Positions 37,430 to 45,732 of a DNA stretch of 64,000 nt are shown one piece after another. The position numbers and the translations under genes are program-made. The notes beneath the pieces are model-generated. The model did no database searches. It was not told the DNA's origin and saw nothing but the letters and a program-made list of their open reading frames with translations. Position 1 is the first letter of the stretch. Each line of letters opens with the position of its first letter. Source of the stretch: an uncultured SAR116 cluster alpha proteobacterium (GTDB lineage Bacteria > Pseudomonadota > Alphaproteobacteria > Puniceispirillales > GCA-002684695). The stretch is from NCBI GenBank assembly GCA_902612965.1, contig CACMFN010000006.1, positions 1 to 64,000 on the forward strand, written 5' to 3'.

Positions 37430-38992
37430 TTATAATTCAGAAAATGAAGAAAAACTCATTCCTTTTGCCATAATTGGAACCATGTCCACATTCGCTTTAA
37501 CCCCTCCACGCAGATGCTTCAAATCATAGTCAACTTCTAGTTCATCATCACTTCTCAAAACATGAACATTAGCTAATACATCTTCATCAAAGCTCCATTG
37601 ATAGCGACTAATCAATAGACGAAGAAATGCCTTGAGGAATACTGGAACAAGTGGAAGAAACGGGCATTGGTGATCATTTTTAACTTTCTTAGATCGATCA
37701 CTCTTATGAATTGGACAACCAAACCCCAGTGTCGGCAAAGGCTCTCCTAATTGCTCGTAAGATACACCTGATACATTATTAAATGAACTCCCAACAAAAC
37801 GTCTACTTCGAAAAATAGAAGGATCCTTCCACTGACTTGCATCTCGTTGCGCCATTGAAGTACTACATAACACAATTGTACCAGTTCGTAATTTGTGATG
37901 CTTTCCTTCTGTAGTTTCAATCATTGTATCTTCCATTAAGGGCATCATTACAGTTGGACCGTTGTGACGAAGCAACTCCCATACAAAACTAGTTAGGTGC
38001 TCATCATCATCCAATAGCTGTTTACCATGATCTGGCATCAATGATGTCAGCAAAATTCCATTTAATATTGAATTGGATAATCCTGCAGCATTAAATGTTA
38101 TTGCTGTAAAAAGTTTTTCAAAGGCCTCGCGCTCCGTAAGATCTGCTTCTACAGCTTTGGTGGAAATTTTCTTCCAATTATCAGTTTGCTTCGACATTTC
38201 AAACATCTCATTAAGTGCTGACTGCATATTGTAAAATGAAGGCAAAAGAATAACAGGTATTTTTGGATAACGAGGTAAATAATTTGGTATTGGGAAAACC
38301 TTATTTATCAATTTTTGTTGAAGGGGAGACCCTAACAATAGGCAACCTGCAAAATTATAAATTAATTCTCCAACAGCCTCTTCTAAAGATAATTTTTTTA
38401 GTTCCGTTTCTGAAAATTTTGTCCATTCTTCCAGTTTTAAACTAATATTTTCCATAGCAAACCGAAAATTGTCTGTATTTTCATCGGGTGGAAGCAGTGA
38501 TAAAATAAATTTCCGTGCATTTTGTGCCTGAATACCATTTGTAGTAAAAATTGGCTTCGATTGACGAGTAGTCACAAGATTTATGAAATGAGCCTGAGTA
38601 AGATTATCAACATCAGCAAACAGTGCTTCTGCTGATTGATGGTCACAACATACTACAACTGGTGTACCTACATTCGTAGAGAATACAGTCTTACCGATCA
38701 ATTTTGAGTGTTTTCCAAGAGAATTTGGACCACCCTTGAATATATAATAAAAATACCCAAAAATATCCCCGAGATAATTGCCAATAGAAGGCACAGGTTG
38801 AATTAAGGTTATATTTTGGTTTAAAGAAACTTCTTCATGTAAAGTATTGTCTAATAAAGTAGAATCGGGTTTTGATTTAATTAATATAGATTTAAAACGT
38901 ATTAAAAGCCCCCAGAACATATGCGTTAAAAGGTTTAGAAGAACTACTGGGATAAGCAATAAATATAAGAATTTCAAAGTAGTCGGCTTCAT
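37430..38992 (-). CDS. cytochrome P450-like protein with N-terminal membrane anchor, CYP74-like features
   Basis: This 520-residue protein has a P450 layout. The K-helix ExxR is ELLR at 339-342, the PERF-like region is FRSRRFVG at 394-401, and the probable heme ligand is Cys443 in DHQCPF, followed by a 20-residue L-helix; Cys426 in GFGCP is an alternative. The I-helix lacks the usual (A/G)Gx(D/E)T and instead reads FNAAG at 300-304, as in CYP74-type allene oxide synthases and hydroperoxide lyases, which need no O2 or reductase. Residues 6-31 form a membrane anchor, rare in bacterial P450s. It is downstream of, and likely cotranscribed with, the seven-helix gene. Confidence 0.72.
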   Translation of the reverse strand: MKPTTLKFLYLLLIPVVLLNLLTHMFWGLLIRFKSILIKSKPDSTLLDNTLHEEVSLNQNITLIQPVPSIGNYLGDIFGYFYYIFKGGPNSLGKHSKLIGKTVFSTNVGTPVVVCCDHQSAEALFADVDNLTQAHFINLVTTRQSKPIFTTNGIQAQNARKFILSLLPPDENTDNFRFAMENISLKLEEWTKFSETELKKLSLEEAVGELIYNFAGCLLLGSPLQQKLINKVFPIPNYLPRYPKIPVILLPSFYNMQSALNEMFEMSKQTDNWKKISTKAVEADLTEREAFEKLFTAITFNAAGLSNSILNGILLTSLMPDHGKQLLDDDEHLTSFVWELLRHNGPTVMMPLMEDTMIETTEGKHHKLRTGTIVLCSTSMAQRDASQWKDPSIFRSRRFVGSSFNNVSGVSYEQLGEPLPTLGFGCPIHKSDRSKKVKNDHQCPFLPLVPVFLKAFLRLLISRYQWSFDEDVLANVHVLRSDDELEVDYDLKHLRGGVKANVDMVPIMAKGMSFSSFSEL

Positions 38993-39042
38993 AACTTTAA
39001 AATCTTATATTAATAATAATAACATTCGTTATGAAAAGATAC

Positions 39043-39858
39043 TTAAGCAACCTGCTTCTCCGATGAATCAATACTTGGAACTGGCATTAGGAATGGGGCA
39101 GTGAGCGCCATCAAAACCCAGATTAAGTCCATCGGCTGTGAAATTGAGGGAGGTACAGGCCCAAAATTTTCAAATTGAATAAGTGCTATAGAAGCAAAAA
39201 TAACTTTTATAATTGAAACCATCATAAATACTGTACATGCAACTATAAAGATCATCTTACGGTTCTGGTCTTGAAAACAATGCAATACAAACACCAATGG
39301 CATGGCAATCATCAAAGCAACAAAAGGTGAAGTATGCATAATCATATTCTCTTCTGGGCCTATAGCAAGACAGAGAGAAAATGTAGCTGCAACTGCAACC
39401 AAGAAAACATTAGCTCCATATGATATACGTCTCAAATTAACGGAGATATGTTTCATCTGCATCAAACGCTTTGTATCTTCTACGGCAAATCTCACAATCA
39501 AATATGCCACAAAAAACCAAAAAATTGGTGTGACATATGTTGATGGAGCTGTGTCAAAAAGGATGCAAACGTGATTGTATCCATAATAGTTAATAATTGG
39601 ATTATTTTCAAAATCAAGGCGAGAAAATGTAAATGTCAAAACCGCACTAGTAAAGACCATAGCAACAAAAGAGTGAATAGCTGCACCCAGAAAACGCTCT
39701 GGTGACGGCATAGGAGTTAAATTAGGTTTTTTAAACCAAGGTTTGAAATTTTGATATAAAACAACAGATTGTAAAACTGCACACATTGTCAGCCCAGTCA
39801 GAATTCCCAGCGTCAGTTCAGATCCAGCCAGTTCTAAATGTGTGTGGCCTGCAGACAT
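39043..39858 (-). CDS. unknown seven-helix membrane protein paired with the P450
   Basis: I do not recognise this 271-residue protein. It has about seven hydrophobic segments (roughly residues 15-35, 56-80, 107-126, 145-167, 173-195, 201-226 and 240-260), a short N-terminus with GHTHLE that could bind a metal, and a polar C-terminal tail. The loop between helices 2 and 3 carries two Asn, two Tyr, a His and a Cys. It lies 50 bases upstream of the P450 gene on the same strand and is divergent from the patatin gene. Both members of the pair look somewhat less AT-rich than their neighbours, which may mean transfer. A receptor, carrier or membrane enzyme is possible. Confidence 0.75.
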   Translation of the reverse strand: MSAGHTHLELAGSELTLGILTGLTMCAVLQSVVLYQNFKPWFKKPNLTPMPSPERFLGAAIHSFVAMVFTSAVLTFTFSRLDFENNPIINYYGYNHVCILFDTAPSTYVTPIFWFFVAYLIVRFAVEDTKRLMQMKHISVNLRRISYGANVFLVAVAATFSLCLAIGPEENMIMHTSPFVALMIAMPLVFVLHCFQDQNRKMIFIVACTVFMMVSIIKVIFASIALIQFENFGPVPPSISQPMDLIWVLMALTAPFLMPVPSIDSSEKQVA

Positions 39859-40094
39859 AATAAGCTCCCAAATAAAAAAAATACTATTAATTCTAAATCA
39901 TTCAATCTTCTGATTTTATAAAAATATTAAAATAAAGTAAAATTTATATTAATAACGAATATATTTAATGAAACTTATTATATTAAAATTTTTTTTATAA
40001 TATCTATCTTTTTTCTAAAAATTATAGAAAAATATTTATATCAATTTTACTGAAAATAAAATTATTGATCTTTAAGAAATCAGGATGAATTTAT

Positions 40095-41795
40095 ATGACA
40101 AAAGAAAATAAAAGCCAGTTTGATAATTTAATTAACAAGATATTAAAAAAAAATAAAGATGCTAAGCTTAGCAAAAAATCTCTCCAAAACTTATTAAAAA
40201 ATGGTAAAATTTTATCTTTTGAAAAAGACGATAAACTTTTTAAACAGGGTGATCCCACTGTATCAGTTTACATAACAATTACTGGTTCATTTTCAGTTTT
40301 AATTAATGATGACACTAGTCAAATAAGCATAGCCGATATTGGAGTTGGGGAACTTATAGGAGAAATGGGTTCAATAACTGGGTTATCAAGATCAGCAACA
40401 GTTATAGCAAATAGAAAAAGTAAAGTACTTGAACTGAATTTAAAAGATATAAAAAATTCTGCTGAAGACAACTCTGAATTCTTATTACTTTTGGCAAGGG
40501 TTGCAATTGCAAGATTACTCCACAGTCAAAATGGAAAAACTGTTGAACACTTACCATCAGTTTATTGCTTGCTTGGACCTAATGCAAAAGATATAACCTC
40601 AACTATTTCAGGATATATGAAAAAATTTGGTTCTGTTGATATATTCAGTGACAATCAACTTGAGAAAAAAACATTAATTGACAGAGAAAATTCCCAAGAA
40701 AAAGCCGATTTTACAATTTATTTTTCTGAAAATATTTCCAATCAACCAACAGAAACAATAATATGGATGATCCAAAACAGTGATAGGTCAATTTTGATTT
40801 ACAATGGAGAAGAAACAAAAGAGCAGCAACAACTTAAATTTAATAAACTTATAAATTATTTAGGAAATTATGATGCAATAATCCATTGGCCTAATTCAAA
40901 AATTATTCCAGGTGTTACTGGTTGGCTTTTAGATTCATCAAATATAAATAATCACTACCATTATATAGATTCTTTGGATCTAAAAAGAATATCTCGTATT
41001 TTAACAGGCAATGGAATAGCTCTAGTTCTTTCTGGTGGGGGGGCAAGGGGAATGGCACACATAGGCTTTTATAAATACGCAATAGAGAACAAATTCGAGT
41101 TTGACCTTGTGGTTGGAACCAGTAGTGGTTCATTAGTTGGTGCTGGCATTGCACTTGGATGGTCTTTTGATGAAATAGTCAAAAACTTGGGGATGATGGC
41201 TAAAGTTAACCCACTACTAAATTTACATATTCCAAAAACTTCAATATTTAAAGACAAGGTACTAAAAAATTATAGTGCAAAGTGGTTTTCAGATATAAAC
41301 ATTGAAGACACCCGTATTCCATATAGAAATATTTCTGTGGATGTTGAACATTCAAAAGAATCAGTAAATTCCAGAGGACGAATTGAAGCATCTGTAAGAG
41401 CATCAGGCGCATTACCTGGTATTTTTCCTCCTGTAAAAATGGGAGACACATTGCATGTTGATGGTGGAGTAATGAATAATCTACCAACGGATCAGACCAA
41501 AGGTTTAGGAATTTCAAAAATTATAGGAATAGACATTGGCGCAAATGCATCACCCGAAAGCTCTGGACAAGAACAAAAGGAGCCAGGTTTATTTAGTTTA
41601 ATAACTTTAGTAGCAACTCTTGGTGATAGTGCAGGCGCTGATTTACATAGGAAACAATGTGATGTTCTTTTATTACCTGAAGTTTCAGAGATTAAAATTT
41701 TTGATTTCAAACTTTATGAAAAAGCAATTTCAATTGGATACGACTGTTCAGTAAAGAACAAGAATAAGCTCCACGAAATATTCAAAATTATTTAG
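40095..41795 (+). CDS. patatin-like phospholipase with cyclic-nucleotide-binding domain
   Basis: This is a predicted serine acyl hydrolase of the NTE/RssA group. Of 566 residues, about 30-145 form a cNMP-binding domain (GELIGEMGSITG, then RSATV). Residues ~150-290 form the linker region seen in bacterial homologues. Residues ~308-480 form the patatin domain, with oxyanion loop GGGARG 314-319, nucleophile Ser343 in GTSSG and catalytic Asp456 in DGG. There is no signal peptide. It is probably a cytosolic or membrane-associated phospholipase whose activity is set by a nucleotide or similar ligand. An AGGA about ten bases upstream supports the ATG. It converges with the PlsC-like gene. Confidence 0.93.
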   Translation: MTKENKSQFDNLINKILKKNKDAKLSKKSLQNLLKNGKILSFEKDDKLFKQGDPTVSVYITITGSFSVLINDDTSQISIADIGVGELIGEMGSITGLSRSATVIANRKSKVLELNLKDIKNSAEDNSEFLLLLARVAIARLLHSQNGKTVEHLPSVYCLLGPNAKDITSTISGYMKKFGSVDIFSDNQLEKKTLIDRENSQEKADFTIYFSENISNQPTETIIWMIQNSDRSILIYNGEETKEQQQLKFNKLINYLGNYDAIIHWPNSKIIPGVTGWLLDSSNINNHYHYIDSLDLKRISRILTGNGIALVLSGGGARGMAHIGFYKYAIENKFEFDLVVGTSSGSLVGAGIALGWSFDEIVKNLGMMAKVNPLLNLHIPKTSIFKDKVLKNYSAKWFSDINIEDTRIPYRNISVDVEHSKESVNSRGRIEASVRASGALPGIFPPVKMGDTLHVDGGVMNNLPTDQTKGLGISKIIGIDIGANASPESSGQEQKEPGLFSLITLVATLGDSAGADLHRKQCDVLLLPEVSEIKIFDFKLYEKAISIGYDCSVKNKNKLHEIFKII

Positions 41796-41842
41796 ACATC
41801 TTAAATTAAAAATAATATTTTAAGGTATCTTTATATTTGTAA

Positions 41843-42460
41843 TTAAATGTTAAGATCGCCTGGAGCCAAATGCCTTGAAGGGTGTCGACCCCTATAATCT
41901 TTAAATATGTATTTTAGAGCTAAAATATCTTTTTCATTGTTTCCAGTTGGATTAAAAGCTTTCTCTAACCTAAATGTCTTAGTTGGATAATCTAGCCCCA
42001 TAGGAATTATTATAGAATTGGAGATCTTAGCAATTCTTAAAAATCCAGTTTTCCATTTTGTAACTTTTTTTCTTGTCCCCTCTGGTGTAACCACTATCAA
42101 AACACCTTCGTTATTTTTTGAATAATCCGCTATTGTTTGTACCAAAAGTTCAGGATTGTTTCTGTCAACAGGAATTCCTCCTAATCTATTAAGTATAGTT
42201 CTAAAAATAGGAACAAAAGCAGATTTTTTTATTAAGTATTTTGCATTTATGTCAATTCCAAAAAGTATCATCATTCCAAAAATAAAATCCCAATTAGAAG
42301 TATGGGGTGCACTCACGACAACTATTCTTTTCACATTTGGTAACGTTCCTTCTATTTTCCAGCCAGTAAGATATAAAAGAAACTTTCCTATCAGATGAAG
42401 GATAAATAATCTATTTGCTCGATAAATTTTTGGAACAAAAATTTGTTTTTCTTTCTTCAA
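41843..42460 (-). CDS. PlsC-like 1-acylglycerol-3-phosphate acyltransferase, TTG start
   Basis: This 205-residue protein of the LPLAT superfamily has the catalytic H(x)4D motif at His53-Asp58 (HTSNWD), the substrate motif GGIPVDR at 94-100, and PEGTR at 126-130. It lacks clear full transmembrane helices beyond a hydrophobic N-terminal stretch. It probably acylates a lysophospholipid or a related lipid. The frame has no ATG near the N-terminus; TTG at 42460 is the likeliest start. Its stop lies about 50 bases from the convergent patatin gene. Confidence 0.88.
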   Translation of the reverse strand: MKKEKQIFVPKIYRANRLFILHLIGKFLLYLTGWKIEGTLPNVKRIVVVSAPHTSNWDFIFGMMILFGIDINAKYLIKKSAFVPIFRTILNRLGGIPVDRNNPELLVQTIADYSKNNEGVLIVVTPEGTRKKVTKWKTGFLRIAKISNSIIIPMGLDYPTKTFRLEKAFNPTGNNEKDILALKYIFKDYRGRHPSRHLAPGDLNI

Positions 42461-42564
42461 AATTTTACTTTCAACATAATTATCAACACGGCACTAATCA
42501 CAGATACTTCTTTTTGTAAAGTTGATCAAGTTTGCATCTAATTAATATAACTCATTATAAAAAC

Positions 42565-42600
42565 CAAAAAAAAGACTTTCTAGTAATATCTAGAAAGTCT
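42565..42600 (-). terminator. Rho-independent terminator of the tRNA-Val-tRNA-Asp transcript
   Basis: A perfect 11-bp stem (42573-42583 with 42590-42600) with a six-base loop is followed on the minus strand by a run of T's (A's at 42573-42566 on plus), 32 bases past the 3' end of tRNA-Asp. Confidence 0.93.
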
Positions 42601-42631
42601 CTAAAATAAGTAATTTTTCTAACTAAATTAG

Positions 42632-42708
42632 TGGCGAGAGTGACGAGACTTGAACTCGCGACCTCTGGCGTGACAGGCCAGCGCTCTAACCAACTGAGCT
42701 ACACCCCC
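42632..42708 (-). tRNA. tRNA-Asp (anticodon GTC), CCA encoded
   Basis: The reverse strand gives a complete cloverleaf: acceptor GGGGGTG with CACTCTC (two G-U pairs), D-arm with GTTGGTT, anticodon loop CTGTCAC giving GTC, and T-loop TTCAAGT. The discriminator is G followed by encoded CCA. It lies eight bases downstream of tRNA-Val. Confidence 0.96.
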
Positions 42709-42716
42709 TTATAATA

Positions 42717-42792
42717 TGGTGGGCGGTAACGGGCTCGAACCGCTGACCCTCTCGGTGTAAACGAGATGCTCTACCAACTGAGCTAACCGCCC
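42717..42792 (-). tRNA. tRNA-Val (anticodon TAC), CCA encoded
   Basis: The reverse strand folds with acceptor GGGCGGT/ACCGCCC, anticodon stem TCTCG/CGAGA around TTTACAC (anticodon TAC), T-loop TTCGAGC, discriminator A and encoded CCA. It starts 45 bases after the hup stop and is probably cotranscribed with tRNA-Asp, or with hup. Confidence 0.96.
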
Positions 42793-42837
42793 AACAAAAA
42801 ATTAAAGATGATTTAATATATACAGCTTTAATAAATA

Positions 42838-43113
42838 TTAAGAGTTTACAGCACTCTTTAAAGGAGCGCCTGCTTTAAATTTTGGTTGCTTTGAAGCAGG
42901 AATCTGAATTTCTTCGCCAGTACGAGGATTTCTTCCTGTGCTCGCTGCTCTATTAGCAACTGAAAAACTACCAAAACCGACTATTCTAACATCATCACCT
43001 GATGCTAAAGCTGAAGCAATTGAATCAAACACACCATCAACAGCACGACCAGCGTCTGCTTTTGTTAGACCTGAAGATTCTGCGACACTTGAAATTAAAT
43101 CATTTTTATTCAC
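42838..43113 (-). CDS. hup: HU-family DNA-binding protein, GTG start
   Basis: This 91-residue histone-like protein compacts and bends DNA without strong sequence preference. The family pattern is complete: the N-terminal helices with AESSGLTKADAGRAVD, the core VRIVGFGSFSV, and the arm RNPRTGEEIQIPASK. The start is GTG at 43113 with AGGGAG upstream on the minus strand. It lies about 135 bases downstream of lon in the conserved lon-hup-tRNA order. The gene is less AT-rich than most neighbours, as expected for a highly expressed gene. Confidence 0.97.
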   Translation of the reverse strand: MNKNDLISSVAESSGLTKADAGRAVDGVFDSIASALASGDDVRIVGFGSFSVANRAASTGRNPRTGEEIQIPASKQPKFKAGAPLKSAVNS

Positions 43114-43247
43114 TTAACACTCCCTAAATTTATTATTTGTTATTGTAATAGGTAAATGACTGTTACCAATACCTCAACTTAAATTTATCTAGTCTGAACG
43201 TCAATTAATAAATAAAAAAAAAAGAAATATTTATAAATAAAATGAAA

Positions 43248-45659
43248 TTAATGAGCAGTAATTTCATTTTTTGAAACAGAAGACTGTATATTAATGCTTT
43301 CATCTGAGGTTTTTTGGTGATCTTTTGGGTCTTCCTTAATAGGAATCAAGGGGTTTGCCAAAGCTATTTCTAAAGCTTCATCTACTACAGAAATCGGTTT
43401 AATATCTAACCCATCTTTAATATTATCTGGAATCTCAGATAAATCTTTCTCATTCTCTTTAGGAATTATAACAGTTTTAATACCTCCCCTAGAAGCGGCC
43501 AAAAGCTTTTCTTTTAATCCTCCAATTGGAAGTACCCTACCCCTAAGTGTCATTTCACCAGTCATTGCGACTAAGCGCTTAACAGGATTACCAGTTAATG
43601 AGGATATAATAGAAGTAATCATTGCAACTCCAGCTGAAGGACCATCTTTTGGAGTTGCACCTTCAGGAACGTGTAAATGAATATCTGATTTTTCAATATC
43701 TTTAAAACTTATACCAAATAAATTAGCCCTAGACTTTACAAAAGCTTCTGCTGCTTGAATTGATTCTTTCATAACATCACCAAGCTTTCCAGTAGAAGAT
43801 ATCTTACCTTTTCCAGGTGAAAGGGCAGATTCAATTGTTAATAACTCTCCACCAACTTCTGTCCAAGCTAGACCTGTTGTTATTCCAACCAAATCTTTAT
43901 CTTCAATTTCAGAATGCTTAAATTTAGGCACACCAAGAAAATTACTTATTGCTTTAAGATCAACTTTAATTTTTTTCTTATTTTTAGTTAAAATTTCAGT
44001 AATTAACTTTCTTGATAACTTAGAAATTTCTCTTTCCAAGCTTCTAACTCCAGCTTCTCGAGTATATGAACGAATAACTTCTAATAATTCTTTATCTGAT
44101 AGAGAAAATTCACTTTTATTTAGGCCATGTTCTTTAATAACTTTTGGAAGTAAATGATGTTTAGCAATTTCAAGCTTTTCCAACTCAGTGTAACCAGACA
44201 ATCTAATGATTTCCATTCTATCTAATAATGGTTTGGGCATATTTAAAGAGTTGGCAGTAGTTACAAACATTATATTTGATAAGTCACAGTCAACTTCTAA
44301 ATAGTGATCTTGAAATGTGTTATTTTGCTCAGGGTCAAGGACCTCAAGTAATGCAGAACTAGGATCTCCTCTCCAATCAGCACCTAACTTATCAACTTCG
44401 TCTAATAATATTAAAGGGTTGTTAGTGCCAGCTTTTTTGAGAGCTTGAATTATTCTACCAGGCATAGATCCAATATAAGTTCTTCTATGACCTCTTATCT
44501 CAGCCTCGTCTCTTACTCCACCTAAGGACATTCTAACAAATTTTCTACCCGTAGCATTAGCGATAGATTTACCTAATGAAGTTTTTCCAACACCAGGAGG
44601 TCCTACTAAACAAAGTAATGGACCTTTAATTTTTCCAGTTCGCTTCTGAACAGCGAGGTATTCAATTATTCTTTCCTTTACTTTTTCAATGCCAAAATGA
44701 TCATTGTCTAAGATTTTTTGAGCATCAGGTAAGTTACTCTTTAATTTACTTTTTTTCGACCAAGGAACAGCTAAAATCCAGTCTAAATAATTTCTTATAA
44801 CAGTAGCCTCGGCGGACATCGGAGACATGTTTTTTAACTTTTTAATTTCCGATTGTGTTTTTTCTAATACATGTTTTGGTAGTTTTGACTTTTTTATTAA
44901 ATCATTAATTTCATCAAATTCACTTTTACCGTCCTCACTATCACCAAGTTCCTTTTGGATAGCCTTCATTTGCTCATTTAGGTAATAATCTCTTTGTGTT
45001 TTTTCCATTTGTCTTTTAACACGATTTCTAATTCTTTTTTCAGCTTGAAGAACGCCTTGTTCTTCTTCAATGAATTTTAAAATTTTCTCTAAACGATCAG
45101 TAACGTTATCTAACTCCAGGAGATCTTGCTTAGAAGACATTTTAAGTTCTAAATTAGAACATATTATATCTGAAATTTTCGAAGGAATATCATTTTCATC
45201 GATGGAATTTAAAACCTCTGGAGTAATTTTTTTATTTAACTTGGAATAATTTTCAAATTGAGATTTTACAGCTCTTAGCATCCCAATAAGATTATCATCT
45301 TTTTCAGTTGATTTTTCATTAATTATGTCAACGTCAGCTAATAGAAAATCGTCATTTTTAAATGTTTTTATTTTTGCCCTAGAAACACCTTCAACTAAAA
45401 CCTTAACTGTTCCGTCTGGTAACTTTAATAATTGAAGAATGTTTCCTAAAGTGCCAATTCTATATAAATCTTTTTCGCCAGGATCTTCAACTGATCCATC
45501 TTTTTGCGCGATAAGGAAAACTTTTTTATCCTCACTCATTACAGTTTCCAGTGCTTTGATTGATTTATCTCTACCAACAAATAAAGGCACTATCATATGT
45601 GGGAATACAACAATATCTCGGAGGGGTAAAATCGGAAGAAAGTTTTCTAACTTAGACAT
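43248..45659 (-). CDS. lon: ATP-dependent endopeptidase La (Lon)
   Basis: Lon degrades misfolded and regulatory proteins. From the ATG at 45659 (803 residues) the protein begins MSKLENFLPILPLRDIVVFP, the normal Lon N-terminus. A TTG ten codons upstream is not supported. The AAA+ domain has GPPGVGKTSLG and LLDEVDK. The protease domain carries the catalytic Ser in PKDGPSAG and the Lys in GGLKEKLLAA. The last ~30 residues are a variable polar tail. The order tig-clpP-clpX-lon-hup is conserved in proteobacteria. Confidence 0.97.
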   Translation of the reverse strand: MSKLENFLPILPLRDIVVFPHMIVPLFVGRDKSIKALETVMSEDKKVFLIAQKDGSVEDPGEKDLYRIGTLGNILQLLKLPDGTVKVLVEGVSRAKIKTFKNDDFLLADVDIINEKSTEKDDNLIGMLRAVKSQFENYSKLNKKITPEVLNSIDENDIPSKISDIICSNLELKMSSKQDLLELDNVTDRLEKILKFIEEEQGVLQAEKRIRNRVKRQMEKTQRDYYLNEQMKAIQKELGDSEDGKSEFDEINDLIKKSKLPKHVLEKTQSEIKKLKNMSPMSAEATVIRNYLDWILAVPWSKKSKLKSNLPDAQKILDNDHFGIEKVKERIIEYLAVQKRTGKIKGPLLCLVGPPGVGKTSLGKSIANATGRKFVRMSLGGVRDEAEIRGHRRTYIGSMPGRIIQALKKAGTNNPLILLDEVDKLGADWRGDPSSALLEVLDPEQNNTFQDHYLEVDCDLSNIMFVTTANSLNMPKPLLDRMEIIRLSGYTELEKLEIAKHHLLPKVIKEHGLNKSEFSLSDKELLEVIRSYTREAGVRSLEREISKLSRKLITEILTKNKKKIKVDLKAISNFLGVPKFKHSEIEDKDLVGITTGLAWTEVGGELLTIESALSPGKGKISSTGKLGDVMKESIQAAEAFVKSRANLFGISFKDIEKSDIHLHVPEGATPKDGPSAGVAMITSIISSLTGNPVKRLVAMTGEMTLRGRVLPIGGLKEKLLAASRGGIKTVIIPKENEKDLSEIPDNIKDGLDIKPISVVDEALEIALANPLIPIKEDPKDHQKTSDESINIQSSVSKNEITAH

Positions 45660-45732
45660 AAAATCACCATAAAAATTATATCTATTCAAATGTAAACTTA
45701 ATTTAAAAAATCAAGCCCTGGGAAAGAAATAT

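Noticed and set aside
45660-45689. Extended lon N-terminus from TTG
   Set aside because: The ATG at 45659 gives the normal family N-terminus and has GGTGA upstream; the extension has no family support.
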